Positions 13,909 to 22,075 of a stretch of 35,998 bases of DNA are shown here, piece after piece (position 1 is the stretch's first letter; each line of letters begins with the position of its first letter). The DNA lies in contig JAKACD010000011.1 in assembly GCA_021821785.1 (NCBI GenBank), forward strand, positions 1-35,998, written 5' to 3'. The notes beneath the pieces are model-generated. The model ran no database searches, had not been told where the DNA came from, and worked only from the letters and a program-made list of their open reading frames with translations. Origin of the DNA: Thermoplasmata archaeon (GTDB lineage: Archaea > Thermoplasmatota > Thermoplasmata > Lutacidiplasmatales > UBA184). The translations under genes and the position numbers were made by a program.

Positions 13909-16263
13909 GTGCAGCGGCGAACTGGCGTCGCGTCCCTCCTCCTTGCGGCGGTCGTGGTGTGTGGCTCCTTCGGGGCACTGAGCGCGGCCGCGCCCGGCTC
14001 GGGTGCCCGGGCCTCTGCACCCATCCCGGTGCCATCGGTCGTCACGGACGCGCTCCCCCTACCGGCGGGCGGCCCGGCTCGGCCCTTGGCGGCGGGTTAT
14101 CCCGTGCCGGTCACGCTCACGCTTGCGTCGCCGCACGCGGCCACGCTGGCCGCGTTCGTTTCGGACGTGGGGAACCCGGCGTCCCCGCGCTATCACCATT
14201 TCCTCACCTATCCTCAGTACGTCGAACAGTTCTCTCCCAGCCCCTCCGCCGTGGCCGCCGTGGCCGGCGCGCTCCGGGGCGCGGGGGCCACCTCCTTGAG
14301 CGTCTCCCCGGACCGCTTTGGGATCTCGGCGACGCTGCCAGCGGCGGGGGTCCAGTCGCTCTTCGGAGTCGAGCTCGAGGAGTACGGGGCGGCGAACGGG
14401 TCCCCCCTCTACACGGCGGTCGGCGCGCTCCATCTGGTAGCCCCCCTCCAGGGACTGATCGCGGGAGTCGACGGGCTGAGCGCCACCGGTCCTGCGCACC
14501 TCATTCCGAACCTTGCGGTCCAAAGCGCCCCGCTACCGCTCCAAGCCTCGACCGGCCCGGGCCTCTTCGTCCACGATCCGCAGTCGAACTCGGACCTCTA
14601 CGTGGGCTCGGACTTCACCCAGGCCTACAACGCGAGCCGATTGTTCCCCGGGAGCGGGCTCTCCGGCGCCACCTACCCGACCGGCGTCGCGGTCGCGACC
14701 CTGCTCGCGAGCGGATACAACGCGAGCAAAGGGGTGAACCTGCCGCCGTGGGACCCCAGCGTGATCACCACCTACTTCAACGACACGTTCCCCTCGGCCT
14801 GGCCCAAGCCGAAGCTCTACGGGGTCCCGGTCACCTTCGATGGACTGACGCCGCCCCTACCGGGCTCCTTCGGGAAGCTCAACGACTCGACACCGGATGA
14901 GATCGAGAACTCCCTCGACCTCGAGATGGCGGGGAGCCTCGCCCCGGGCGCCTCGATCTACAACTTCTACTTCGCGGGCAATCTGACCACGGGCAACGTC
15001 TCGGGAGGGACGCTCGCCTCGGCGTTCGCCCAGAGCCTTGCGGCCGCGCTCGCGTACAACTACTCGCCCGCCCACCTCGGCGCGGTCTCGGGATCGTTCG
15101 GGCTCCCCGACCTCAACAACTCGTTCTGGAACCAGGAGCTGACGACCGCCGCCGCCACCGGCGTCTCGGTCGTCATCGCGAGCGGGGACCAGGGCAACGC
15201 CCCCGACTCCCTCACCGGCCGCACCGACGGCCCGACCCCGACGTGGCCCGGGAGCGCCGCCTTCAACTCGACCGGGTCCACGGCGGTCGGCGGAGTCTCG
15301 CTGGCGTTGCAGGGGCTCCCGACGGGCTCCATCAACTCGACCTCGGTCAACATCACCTACGACCCCTACGTGACCGGGATCCGTTCGATGTCCGCCTGGT
15401 GGGACACGTCGGCGGGTCCGGGGAACTATGCCGGGACCGAAGGCGGGATCAGCACTCTCTATTCCGAACCGTACTGGCAGCGCCACTCGGCCGCCCAGCC
15501 CGCGATCGTGAACGCCACCGTCCTGCAGGGCGCGCCGACGCTCGGCCGGGCCGAGCCGGACCTCGCGTTCGCCGCGAACACCACGATCGCGACCGTCTTC
15601 GCCAACTCGACCGGCACGATCTTCGCGCTCATCCTGGGCGGCACGAGCGTCGCGGCGCCCATCTTCGCCGGGCTCATCGCGGACGAGCTCGCGGTCCGGA
15701 ACAGCGCCGGGACCGGCAACTGGACCGGCCTCGGCTACCTTTCTCCGATGCTGTACCGGGCCGCGAGCTACTTCGCCGCGCAACCCGGCTCCGCGGTCAT
15801 CGACCCGTTCCTCGACGTGACCGTCGGCGGGAACTACCTGTTCTCGGCCGGTCCCGGCTGGGACCCGACCACCGGCTGGGGCGGGCTCGACGCGCTTCGC
15901 TTCCTCACCGTGCTCGGGTACCTCGCGATCCAGAACTACACCTACACCGGCCCGGTGCCGGGCCTCCCCCCGCCGTCCAGCTCGGGCCCGGTCGTGCCCT
16001 GGACTACGATCTTCCTCATCTTCGGCGTTTCGGTGGCCGCGGCGCTCGGACTCGTCCTTCTGTTCGCCCGGCCGAAGCGGGGGACGGAAGCCCCGGCCCT
16101 GATCCCGTTCGGGGCGCACGCGGACTTCGGGGCCCCCTACGGTCCCCCAGCGCCCGGCGTCCCGGGTTCGGCCGCGTCGGCCCCGGCGACGTTCGCCTGT
16201 CCGTACTGCGGCGCGGTCCGACCGGCGGAGCCGGTGCGCTGCCCGCGGTGCGGCGCGTTCTAG
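13909..16263 (+). CDS. Secreted membrane-anchored S53 (sedolisin) serine-carboxyl protease with zinc ribbon tail
   Basis: 784-aa preproprotein of the sedolisin family, endopeptidases active at acid pH. It begins with a signal peptide (hydrophobic run at about residues 8-28), then an activation prodomain (SPRYHHFLTYPQYVEQFSP). In the catalytic domain E333 and D337 (EIENSLD), D427 (ASGDQG) and the nucleophile S580 (GGTSVAAP) are all in place, and GPGWDPTTGWG near residues 647-657 fits the calcium-site region. A Pro/Ser linker leads to one transmembrane helix (about 699-720). A basic stop-transfer (RPKR) and a proline-rich cytoplasmic tail end in a four-cysteine ribbon (C764, C767, C778, C781). 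The GTG start is supported by the promoter 30 nt upstream. N-glycosylation sequons (NxS/T) are frequent in the extracellular part. Confidence 0.93.
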   Translation: MQRRTGVASLLLAAVVVCGSFGALSAAAPGSGARASAPIPVPSVVTDALPLPAGGPARPLAAGYPVPVTLTLASPHAATLAAFVSDVGNPASPRYHHFLTYPQYVEQFSPSPSAVAAVAGALRGAGATSLSVSPDRFGISATLPAAGVQSLFGVELEEYGAANGSPLYTAVGALHLVAPLQGLIAGVDGLSATGPAHLIPNLAVQSAPLPLQASTGPGLFVHDPQSNSDLYVGSDFTQAYNASRLFPGSGLSGATYPTGVAVATLLASGYNASKGVNLPPWDPSVITTYFNDTFPSAWPKPKLYGVPVTFDGLTPPLPGSFGKLNDSTPDEIENSLDLEMAGSLAPGASIYNFYFAGNLTTGNVSGGTLASAFAQSLAAALAYNYSPAHLGAVSGSFGLPDLNNSFWNQELTTAAATGVSVVIASGDQGNAPDSLTGRTDGPTPTWPGSAAFNSTGSTAVGGVSLALQGLPTGSINSTSVNITYDPYVTGIRSMSAWWDTSAGPGNYAGTEGGISTLYSEPYWQRHSAAQPAIVNATVLQGAPTLGRAEPDLAFAANTTIATVFANSTGTIFALILGGTSVAAPIFAGLIADELAVRNSAGTGNWTGLGYLSPMLYRAASYFAAQPGSAVIDPFLDVTVGGNYLFSAGPGWDPTTGWGGLDALRFLTVLGYLAIQNYTYTGPVPGLPPPSSSGPVVPWTTIFLIFGVSVAAALGLVLLFARPKRGTEAPALIPFGAHADFGAPYGPPAPGVPGSAASAPATFACPYCGAVRPAEPVRCPRCGAF

Positions 16264-16952
16264 GACGAAGAGGAGCCCGACGGCTCGGCGATCGGCCCGC
16301 CTTCCGCGGCGGTCGATCCGCTCGGCGTCGGTTCCGCGGGCTCGGGCTCGCCTGGGGGTGCCTCGATCGCGGTAGGGTCGGAGGCGGCGGTCCCGATCGA
16401 GGCCCCCTCGGGGGCGACGCCGGGAGCGGGGGACGGCGCCACGCCAAGCTTCTGCTCAAGGAAGTGCCGGATCTCCTCCGGCCGCGAGGAGGCGATGCCG
16501 AAGTACTCCGCGAAGCGTCGGGTCGTCACGAGCTCAAGGGTCGAGCCCTTCGGCTCGGTGTGCACAAGGCCGAGCCCGCGCAGGTGCTGGACCTCCTCGT
16601 AGGCGACATCGCCGATCATCCGCACCAGCACGCTCTGGAGGATCGGCTGGTGGTAGGCGACGAGGGTCAGTGCCTTGAGGGTCCGGGGCGCCATCTCGAC
16701 GGGCGTCACGGCGTGGACGCTCGGGACGTACCGCTCCTGGAGCTGGAGGGCGTACCGCTCTCCGACGCGCCGCACCTCGAGCGCCGACTGCCGGTGGGAG
16801 TAGGTCTGCTCGAGCGTCCGGACGGCCTTCTGGACCGGCCGATAGTCGTCGAGGCCGAGCGCGGTCGTGAGCTCTTTCACGCTCATCGGGCGTCCGCTGG
16901 CGAACAGCACGGCTTCGACCTGGAACACGAGCTCATCGAGCTTGCTCGGCAT
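16260..16952 (-). CDS. scpB: Segregation and condensation protein B
   Basis: Kleisin-partner winged-helix protein of the SMC condensin complex. In its 230 aa the tandem winged-helix core spans about residues 5-180 (VFQVEAVLFASGRPMSVKEL, then TLKALTLVAYHQPILQSVLVRMIGDVAYEEVQHL), typical of ScpB. The last 50 residues are a low-complexity Pro/Glu/Ser tail. The ATG at 16952 is chosen because ScpB similarity starts there and it lies 2 nt after the scpA stop. It is last in the smc-scpA-scpB operon. Its TAG shares a CTAG with the convergent protease gene. Confidence 0.9.
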   Translation of the reverse strand: MPSKLDELVFQVEAVLFASGRPMSVKELTTALGLDDYRPVQKAVRTLEQTYSHRQSALEVRRVGERYALQLQERYVPSVHAVTPVEMAPRTLKALTLVAYHQPILQSVLVRMIGDVAYEEVQHLRGLGLVHTEPKGSTLELVTTRRFAEYFGIASSRPEEIRHFLEQKLGVAPSPAPGVAPEGASIGTAASDPTAIEAPPGEPEPAEPTPSGSTAAEGGPIAEPSGSSSS

Positions 16953-16954
16953 GG

Positions 16955-17914
16955 TTACGGCTCCTCCTGGACGGGCATCCGCGTCTCCGCTGTCCGCACG
17001 ACCAGGACCGGCGACTCGCCGAGCTGCTCCTGCCGGAGCTCGATCGACCGTTCGCGGGCGAGGAAGAGGGCCGCGAGGAAGACGGCGACCAGACGGTCGC
17101 GTCCTTGGAGCGGGTTCCACAGGTCGAGGAACGGGAACGCCTCGCCCACCGGGTGGCGTCGGGCGGCCTCCCACGCATCCTCGAGGTCCTGCTCGGGGAT
17201 GTCCCCGTGGACGAGCACCTCGGGCGGGGCCCGCTGCTCATCGCGCAGCCGCTCCCGCAGCTCCTGGATCCGGAGCGAGCGGGCGGCGTCGGCTTCGGCC
17301 TCGCCGAACGCCCGGACCAGCTCGAGGAGCGAGACCGGCCGGGTCTCGGGGTGCCGGACCATCTCGAGGAGCGGCGGCGGGTCGGCCGACCCGAGCACCG
17401 CGCTCGTGACGTCGACCGCCTCCGGGGTCTCGAGGAGGGGCAGGTAGCCATCGTCGGTGACCGAGAGCGGGTCGGCCTCTCCGCCTTCGGGGAGGGGGGC
17501 CGGTGTCTCGCGCAGCTTGAGCAGCGCCTCCGACTGAAGGTAGAGGATATTCCACGCCATGTAGAGGAGACGGCCGGCGATCGCGAAGTTGACCGCGCCC
17601 TCCTTCTCGACCCGGTCGAGGTAGGACTGGGTGAACTTGACGAGGTCGATCTCCCACGGATCGAACTCCTCCTCCATCACGAGCTCGAAGAGGAGCGCCA
17701 TCGCTTTCTGGAACGGATCCGCGATCACGACGTGGACCCCCTCCTTCAGGTTCTGGACCAGGGCCAGGTACCGCTCCAGGAGGGCGGAGGAGTCCGCCGA
17801 CTCGCCGAGGAGCGAGCGGTGGAAGACGAGGTAGCGCAGGACCTTCTCCGCGGCCTCCCTCGGCACGGCGCTCGGGGCGCCGAGACCGGCCGCCTCGAGC
17901 TCGGAGATCGTCAT
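16955..17914 (-). CDS. scpA: Segregation and condensation protein A (kleisin)
   Basis: Kleisin subunit bridging the SMC heads. The N-terminal domain has DPFQKAMALLFELVMEEEFDPWEIDLVKFTQSYL followed by FAIAGRLLYMAWNILYLQSEALL, the standard ScpA signature. The C-terminal winged helix is in LDLWNPLQGRDRLVAVFLAALFLARERSIELRQEQ. At 319 aa it is longer than many ScpA proteins. The extra length is an acidic/proline-rich middle (about residues 135-235) and an N-terminal extension. The ATG overlaps the smc TGA (ATGA), so translation is coupled. Confidence 0.92.
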   Translation of the reverse strand: MTISELEAAGLGAPSAVPREAAEKVLRYLVFHRSLLGESADSSALLERYLALVQNLKEGVHVVIADPFQKAMALLFELVMEEEFDPWEIDLVKFTQSYLDRVEKEGAVNFAIAGRLLYMAWNILYLQSEALLKLRETPAPLPEGGEADPLSVTDDGYLPLLETPEAVDVTSAVLGSADPPPLLEMVRHPETRPVSLLELVRAFGEAEADAARSLRIQELRERLRDEQRAPPEVLVHGDIPEQDLEDAWEAARRHPVGEAFPFLDLWNPLQGRDRLVAVFLAALFLARERSIELRQEQLGESPVLVVRTAETRMPVQEEP

Positions 17915-20900
17915 CGCGCCTCCACCGCCGGCGCCGCACCCTCAGGGGCGCGGGCGTTCTCCCGGCTCTCGACATCGTGGATGTCGTCGAGGTGGATCCC
18001 GACGACGCGCGAGCAGCCGTCGCCGCGCATCGTCACGCCGAAGAGATGGTGGGCGAACTTGAGCGTCACCTTGCGGAGCGAGATCACGATGAACTGGGCC
18101 CGCTCGGCGTTCCGCCGGAGCATCCGACCCACGTACTCGGCGTTCAGCCCGTCGAGCGACATGTCGACCTCGTCGAACACGTAGAGCGGGCTCGGATCGT
18201 AGCGCTGCATCGCGAAGATGAACGCGAGGCTCGCGAGCGACTTCTCCCCACCCGAGAGCTGCTCGAGCCGGGCGACCGTCTTGCCGATCGGGCGGGCTCG
18301 GATGAGCAGGCCGCCCGCCAGCGGGTCGTCGGGGTTCTCGAGCACGATCTCCCCTTCGCCGCCGGCCGACAGCTCGCCGTAGATCTCGCGGAAGTTGACG
18401 TTGACCTGGGTGACGACCTCGGTGATCTTCTCCCGCTTCTTCTTCTCGATCTCGGTGACGAGCCCGATCAGCTCGTTCTTCTCGGTGGTGAGCCGCTCGA
18501 CCTCCGACTGGAACTCGTCGAGCCGCGACTTCTCCGCATCGTACTCCTCGACCGCCCGCTGGTTCACGTCCCCGAGCGCCGCGAGCTCGGTCTCGAGCGC
18601 GGCGATCCGCTTCTTGAGCTGGTCCACGCTCATCGGCTTCTCGTCGGCTTCGGGTTCCGGGAACTGACGGAGCGCTTCCTCGAGCTCGTGGAAGCGCTGC
18701 TCGGCCTGGGCGACCCGGGTCTCTTCTCCCGTGAGCATCGACCGGCGGGTCTCGAGGTTCGCCACGACCTGGCCGAGCTTTCCGGTGACCTCGAGCCGCT
18801 CGGAATCGAGCCGTCGCTTCTTCTCCGAGAGCCCTTGGGCCGCCTCGGACTGCTTCGACTCGATCGACTTGAGCGCGTCCAGCGCCTGCCGGGCCTCCGC
18901 GAGCTGGCGCTCGGCCGCGGCGATCTCCTTCTTCCGCGCGGCGGCCTCCTTCTGGGCCTTCTCGCGCTCCTTGCGTCGCGTCTCGAGGTTGGCATCGATC
19001 GCCTGGAGCGACGCGCGGACCGACTCGAGCTCGCCGTTCACCCGGACCCGCTCGTTCGCGGTCTTCTCGCTCGATTCCTGGAGCGAGCGAAGCCGGCTCG
19101 AGATCGTGTCGGGAAGCTGGTTGAGGTACTGTTCCTGGGCCTTCTGGATGCGGCCTTTCAGGTCGGCGACCTCCTCCGCGTCGCGCGCGAGCTCCTGCTC
19201 GGCCTCGCGGAGCGTGTCGACGGCCTTCTTCTGCTCGGCGACCGCGGACTTGATCCGGTCCCGCGCCGCTCCGAGCCGCTCGCGGGCGGCCGCGAGATCC
19301 TTCGCGACGACCTCGAGGGTGGACTGGTGGGCCTGGTCCTGGATCGAACGCTTCGAGAGCTCTTCGGCGAGGGCGCGGATGCGCTCCGTCGCCTTGCCGA
19401 GCTCGGTCCGGGCCGCGGACTCGGCCCCGCTCTTCTCGCGGAGCTCATCGCCGAGGCGCTTCAGCTCGACGGCGCTGTCGGCGCCACGGCCCTGGTTCGA
19501 GGGGTCAAGATAGCCGCCCGAGATCGCCCCCGTCGCCTCGATCAGGTCCCCCGAGAGGGTTACCAGTCGGACGCCGCCCATCTGGGCGCGGGCGTGGGCG
19601 AGGTCGTCCATGACGACCGTCTCGCCGAAGACGTACCAGAACGCGGGCCGGAGCGCCTCATCGAATTGGACGAGGTCGATGGCGAAGCCCGCGGCCCCGG
19701 TCGCCTTCGAGACCACGAGCGACTTGCCGTGGGCACGTCCGGCGAGCATCTTGTTGAGCGGGAGGAACGTCGCGCGGCCGCGCTTCTCCTGCCGCAGGAG
19801 CTGGATGCACTCCTCGGCGATCTGATCGGTCTCGACGACGAGCGCCTGGAAGCGATTCCCGCCGGCCGCCTGGAGCGCGACCTTGTGCTTCGGGTCGAAA
19901 TCGGCGAGCTCTTCGACGGTCCCGCGGATTCCCGGGATCTTCCCGAGGTTGCGCTGCGAGAGGAGGAAGTCGACCGCGGCGAGCTGGTTCGGACGGCCCC
20001 CGGACTCGGCCCGCGCCTTGAGTCGGGCATCGAGGGTCAGGTAGCGACGGTTGAGCTCCTGGACCTCCTGGGCGAGCCGGTCCGCCTCGGCGGTCAGGCT
20101 CTTCTCCTTCGACTTGAGCTGGAAGAGCTCCTTCTGGAGGTCCCCGGTCGAGCCGCCCGTCGCGGACTTCGCGGGGCTCGCCTCCTTGGCGCGTAGCTCG
20201 AAGTCCTTCACCTCGACCTCGCGTTCCCGCAGGTCCTCTTCGGCCTGCGCCTGGGCCTTTTCCGCCGCTTCGCGGGCCGCGTTCGCGGCCTCGCGGGCCT
20301 GGACCGCCGCCTGCCACGCCTTCTGCTTCGCCTCGAGCTGACGCTCGAGCTCGAGCTGGAGCTTCCGGGCCGCGGCCAGCTTCTCCTGGGACTTACCCGG
20401 CGTGCCGGTGGCGCCCTGGATCTCCCGACCGAGCTCTTCGGACCGCTTGGCGAGCTCCGCGAGCTCGCTCGCGAGCTTCGTCTCCTGGCCCCCGAGGCTC
20501 TTGCGCTGGGTTCCTTCCTGCTCGATCGACTTTGAGAGCTCGCCGACCTGGGACTCGATCGCTTCGAGAGCTTCGGCGAGGTGGCTGCGGCTCTGGTCGA
20601 GCCGCGCGAACGCCATCTTCTTCTCGTCGAGCTCCTGCTTGAACTTCACCGCCGCCGCGCCGCCCGCCTCGGCGATCTCGCGGTCGATCGCGTCGATCTC
20701 CCGGCCGAGCTCCTCCTGGCGCGTCGCGAGTCCGGACCGTTCGCCCTCGAGACGCTCGATCTCCCGGCGAACGGCGTCGACCTGCTTGCGGCAGGTGGCC
20801 AGCTCCTGCTCCGCGAGGCGGTGACCCGCGCGGGCGAGGCGCGCCTCGTTCCGCCGCTTGTCGTCCTGAAGCTGCTTGTACTGGATCGCCTGGAGCCGCT

Positions 20901-21540
20901 GACCTTCGAGCGAGGCCAGTCGGCTCTTGATGTCGGTGAGGAGTGTCTGGATGCGGTCGAGGTTCTGATCGAGCTCCTGGCGCTTCACGCCCGCCCGTTC
21001 GAGCTCCTCGTCGTACTGGCTGATCCCCGCGAGCCGCTCGAGGAGGCCCCGCCGTGGCACCGGCCCCATCGTGACGACCTTGTTGACGTCGCCCTGCTGG
21101 ACGAGATTGTACCCGTCCCCCGAGAGCCGGGCGTGGGAGAGCAATCCGTCGATCTCGGTCTGGGTCGTCCGCTTACCGTTGACGTAGAAGTACGAGTAGT
21201 AGCCGTTCGGATCGCTCGGCGCGAGCTTGACGTACCGGGTGACCTCGACCTCCTCCGCGTCGGAGGGGAGGAGCTTGTCGGCGTTGTCAAAGACCAGGGA
21301 GACCTCGCACTCGGTCGCCGGCTTCTTCGAGGCGCCCCCGTTGAAGAAGAGGTGCGTGAGCCGCTCCGCGCGCAGCGCCTTCGAGCTCGTCGGCCCGAGA
21401 ACGAAGAGGATCGCGTCCGAGATGTTCGATTTGCCCATCCCGTTCGGTCCGGCCACCCCCGTGAACCCCGTCTGGAACGGGATCTCGGTCGCGCCGGCGA
21501 ACGACTTGAAGTTCCTGAGCTTGATCCGCTTGAGGTGCAT
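17911..21540 (-). CDS. smc: Chromosome segregation protein SMC
   Basis: ATPase that organises and segregates chromosomes. The 1209-aa protein is full length: N-terminal ATPase half with Walker A GPNGMGKS (residues 31-38), two long coiled coils rich in Glu/Lys/Arg/Ala, a hinge at about 520-680 (GIRGTVEELADFDPKHKVALQAAGG region), and the C-terminal half with signature LSGGEK (1095) and Walker B LYVFDEVD (about 1119-1126). Walker A has Met where most SMC proteins have Ser, still within the GxxGxGKS consensus. The ATG at 21540 follows AGGGGAGA. It is first gene of the smc-scpA-scpB operon. Confidence 0.96.
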   Translation of the reverse strand: MHLKRIKLRNFKSFAGATEIPFQTGFTGVAGPNGMGKSNISDAILFVLGPTSSKALRAERLTHLFFNGGASKKPATECEVSLVFDNADKLLPSDAEEVEVTRYVKLAPSDPNGYYSYFYVNGKRTTQTEIDGLLSHARLSGDGYNLVQQGDVNKVVTMGPVPRRGLLERLAGISQYDEELERAGVKRQELDQNLDRIQTLLTDIKSRLASLEGQRLQAIQYKQLQDDKRRNEARLARAGHRLAEQELATCRKQVDAVRREIERLEGERSGLATRQEELGREIDAIDREIAEAGGAAAVKFKQELDEKKMAFARLDQSRSHLAEALEAIESQVGELSKSIEQEGTQRKSLGGQETKLASELAELAKRSEELGREIQGATGTPGKSQEKLAAARKLQLELERQLEAKQKAWQAAVQAREAANAAREAAEKAQAQAEEDLREREVEVKDFELRAKEASPAKSATGGSTGDLQKELFQLKSKEKSLTAEADRLAQEVQELNRRYLTLDARLKARAESGGRPNQLAAVDFLLSQRNLGKIPGIRGTVEELADFDPKHKVALQAAGGNRFQALVVETDQIAEECIQLLRQEKRGRATFLPLNKMLAGRAHGKSLVVSKATGAAGFAIDLVQFDEALRPAFWYVFGETVVMDDLAHARAQMGGVRLVTLSGDLIEATGAISGGYLDPSNQGRGADSAVELKRLGDELREKSGAESAARTELGKATERIRALAEELSKRSIQDQAHQSTLEVVAKDLAAARERLGAARDRIKSAVAEQKKAVDTLREAEQELARDAEEVADLKGRIQKAQEQYLNQLPDTISSRLRSLQESSEKTANERVRVNGELESVRASLQAIDANLETRRKEREKAQKEAAARKKEIAAAERQLAEARQALDALKSIESKQSEAAQGLSEKKRRLDSERLEVTGKLGQVVANLETRRSMLTGEETRVAQAEQRFHELEEALRQFPEPEADEKPMSVDQLKKRIAALETELAALGDVNQRAVEEYDAEKSRLDEFQSEVERLTTEKNELIGLVTEIEKKKREKITEVVTQVNVNFREIYGELSAGGEGEIVLENPDDPLAGGLLIRARPIGKTVARLEQLSGGEKSLASLAFIFAMQRYDPSPLYVFDEVDMSLDGLNAEYVGRMLRRNAERAQFIVISLRKVTLKFAHHLFGVTMRGDGCSRVVGIHLDDIHDVESRENARAPEGAAPAVEAR

Positions 21541-21850
21541 TGAGCGTCTCCCCTGCCGGCTTGTACGTTACGGCACCCGTCGCCGACGACAGCCCGTTTG
21601 TCGGACGTATGTCAGCGCGTCTTCCCGAGCCCTGTCCGCCATATATAACACTATAGCCCGAACGGCAGGCAGGGGGCCCGGAGACCCGGTTCGCGGTGGA
21701 TCAAGAGGTCCGACGAGGGGGGGCCACGGGCTCCCGGTCATCGATGCGGGTCCGTCGGTCGGATGCCTCGCGATTCTCCGGGGCCCAAAATCGTACTTTC
21801 GGCAGGTTCATGTACCCGAAGCCAGTCGGGCTGCTAACGTGTAACATGCC
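21541..21850. other. Divergent intergenic region between smc and the DUF3311/symporter genes
   Basis: About 310 bp without a gene. The clearest element is the minus-strand TTATATAT around 21641-21649, a good TATA box for smc that would give a leader of roughly 75-80 nt ending in the smc Shine-Dalgarno. On the plus strand an AT-rich AAAATCGTACTTT (21785-21797) could serve the DUF3311 gene. The sequence between shows no RNA gene. Confidence 0.45.
21641..21649 (-). promoter_or_regulatory. TATA box of the smc operon
   Basis: The minus strand reads GTTATATAT, one of the strongest TATA-like sequences in this GC-rich window. It lies about 105 nt before the smc ATG, so unlike most genes here smc should have a leader and use its Shine-Dalgarno. 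Confidence 0.5.
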
Positions 21851-22069
21851 ATGAAGCCGCAACATGTGGTAGCAGGGATTCTGATCGTGATACCGCTGCT
21901 GGTCTACCTTTCGATCCCGACGTACGACACGAACGCGCCGGCGTTGGGCGGGATTCCGTTCTTCTACTGGTGGCAGACCCTCTGGCTGGGGCTCTCTGCG
22001 GTGCTGTTCTTCGGGGCCGCGATCCTGATCGACTGGGGGGTTCCCGACACGACCTCCCAGGCGGAGTGA
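21851..22069 (+). CDS. DUF3311 small membrane protein
   Basis: 72-aa protein with two transmembrane helices (about residues 6-20 and 38-62) joined by a short loop containing FYWWQTLW. Size, topology and position directly before a sodium:solute symporter match the DUF3311 family, which often pairs with SSS transporters and may be an accessory subunit. The 6-nt gap to the symporter, with GGAG in its last codons, indicates co-translation. Confidence 0.75.
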   Translation: MKPQHVVAGILIVIPLLVYLSIPTYDTNAPALGGIPFFYWWQTLWLGLSAVLFFGAAILIDWGVPDTTSQAE

Positions 22070-22075
22070 GGAACC

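Noticed and set aside
14003-14299. Additional small plus-strand ORF inside the S53 protease prodomain
   Set aside because: Out-of-frame Arg/Ser/Pro-rich shadow of the protease gene.
17977-20196. 739-codon plus-strand ORF opposite smc
   Set aside because: Leu/Glu/Arg repeats are the antisense image of the SMC coiled coil.
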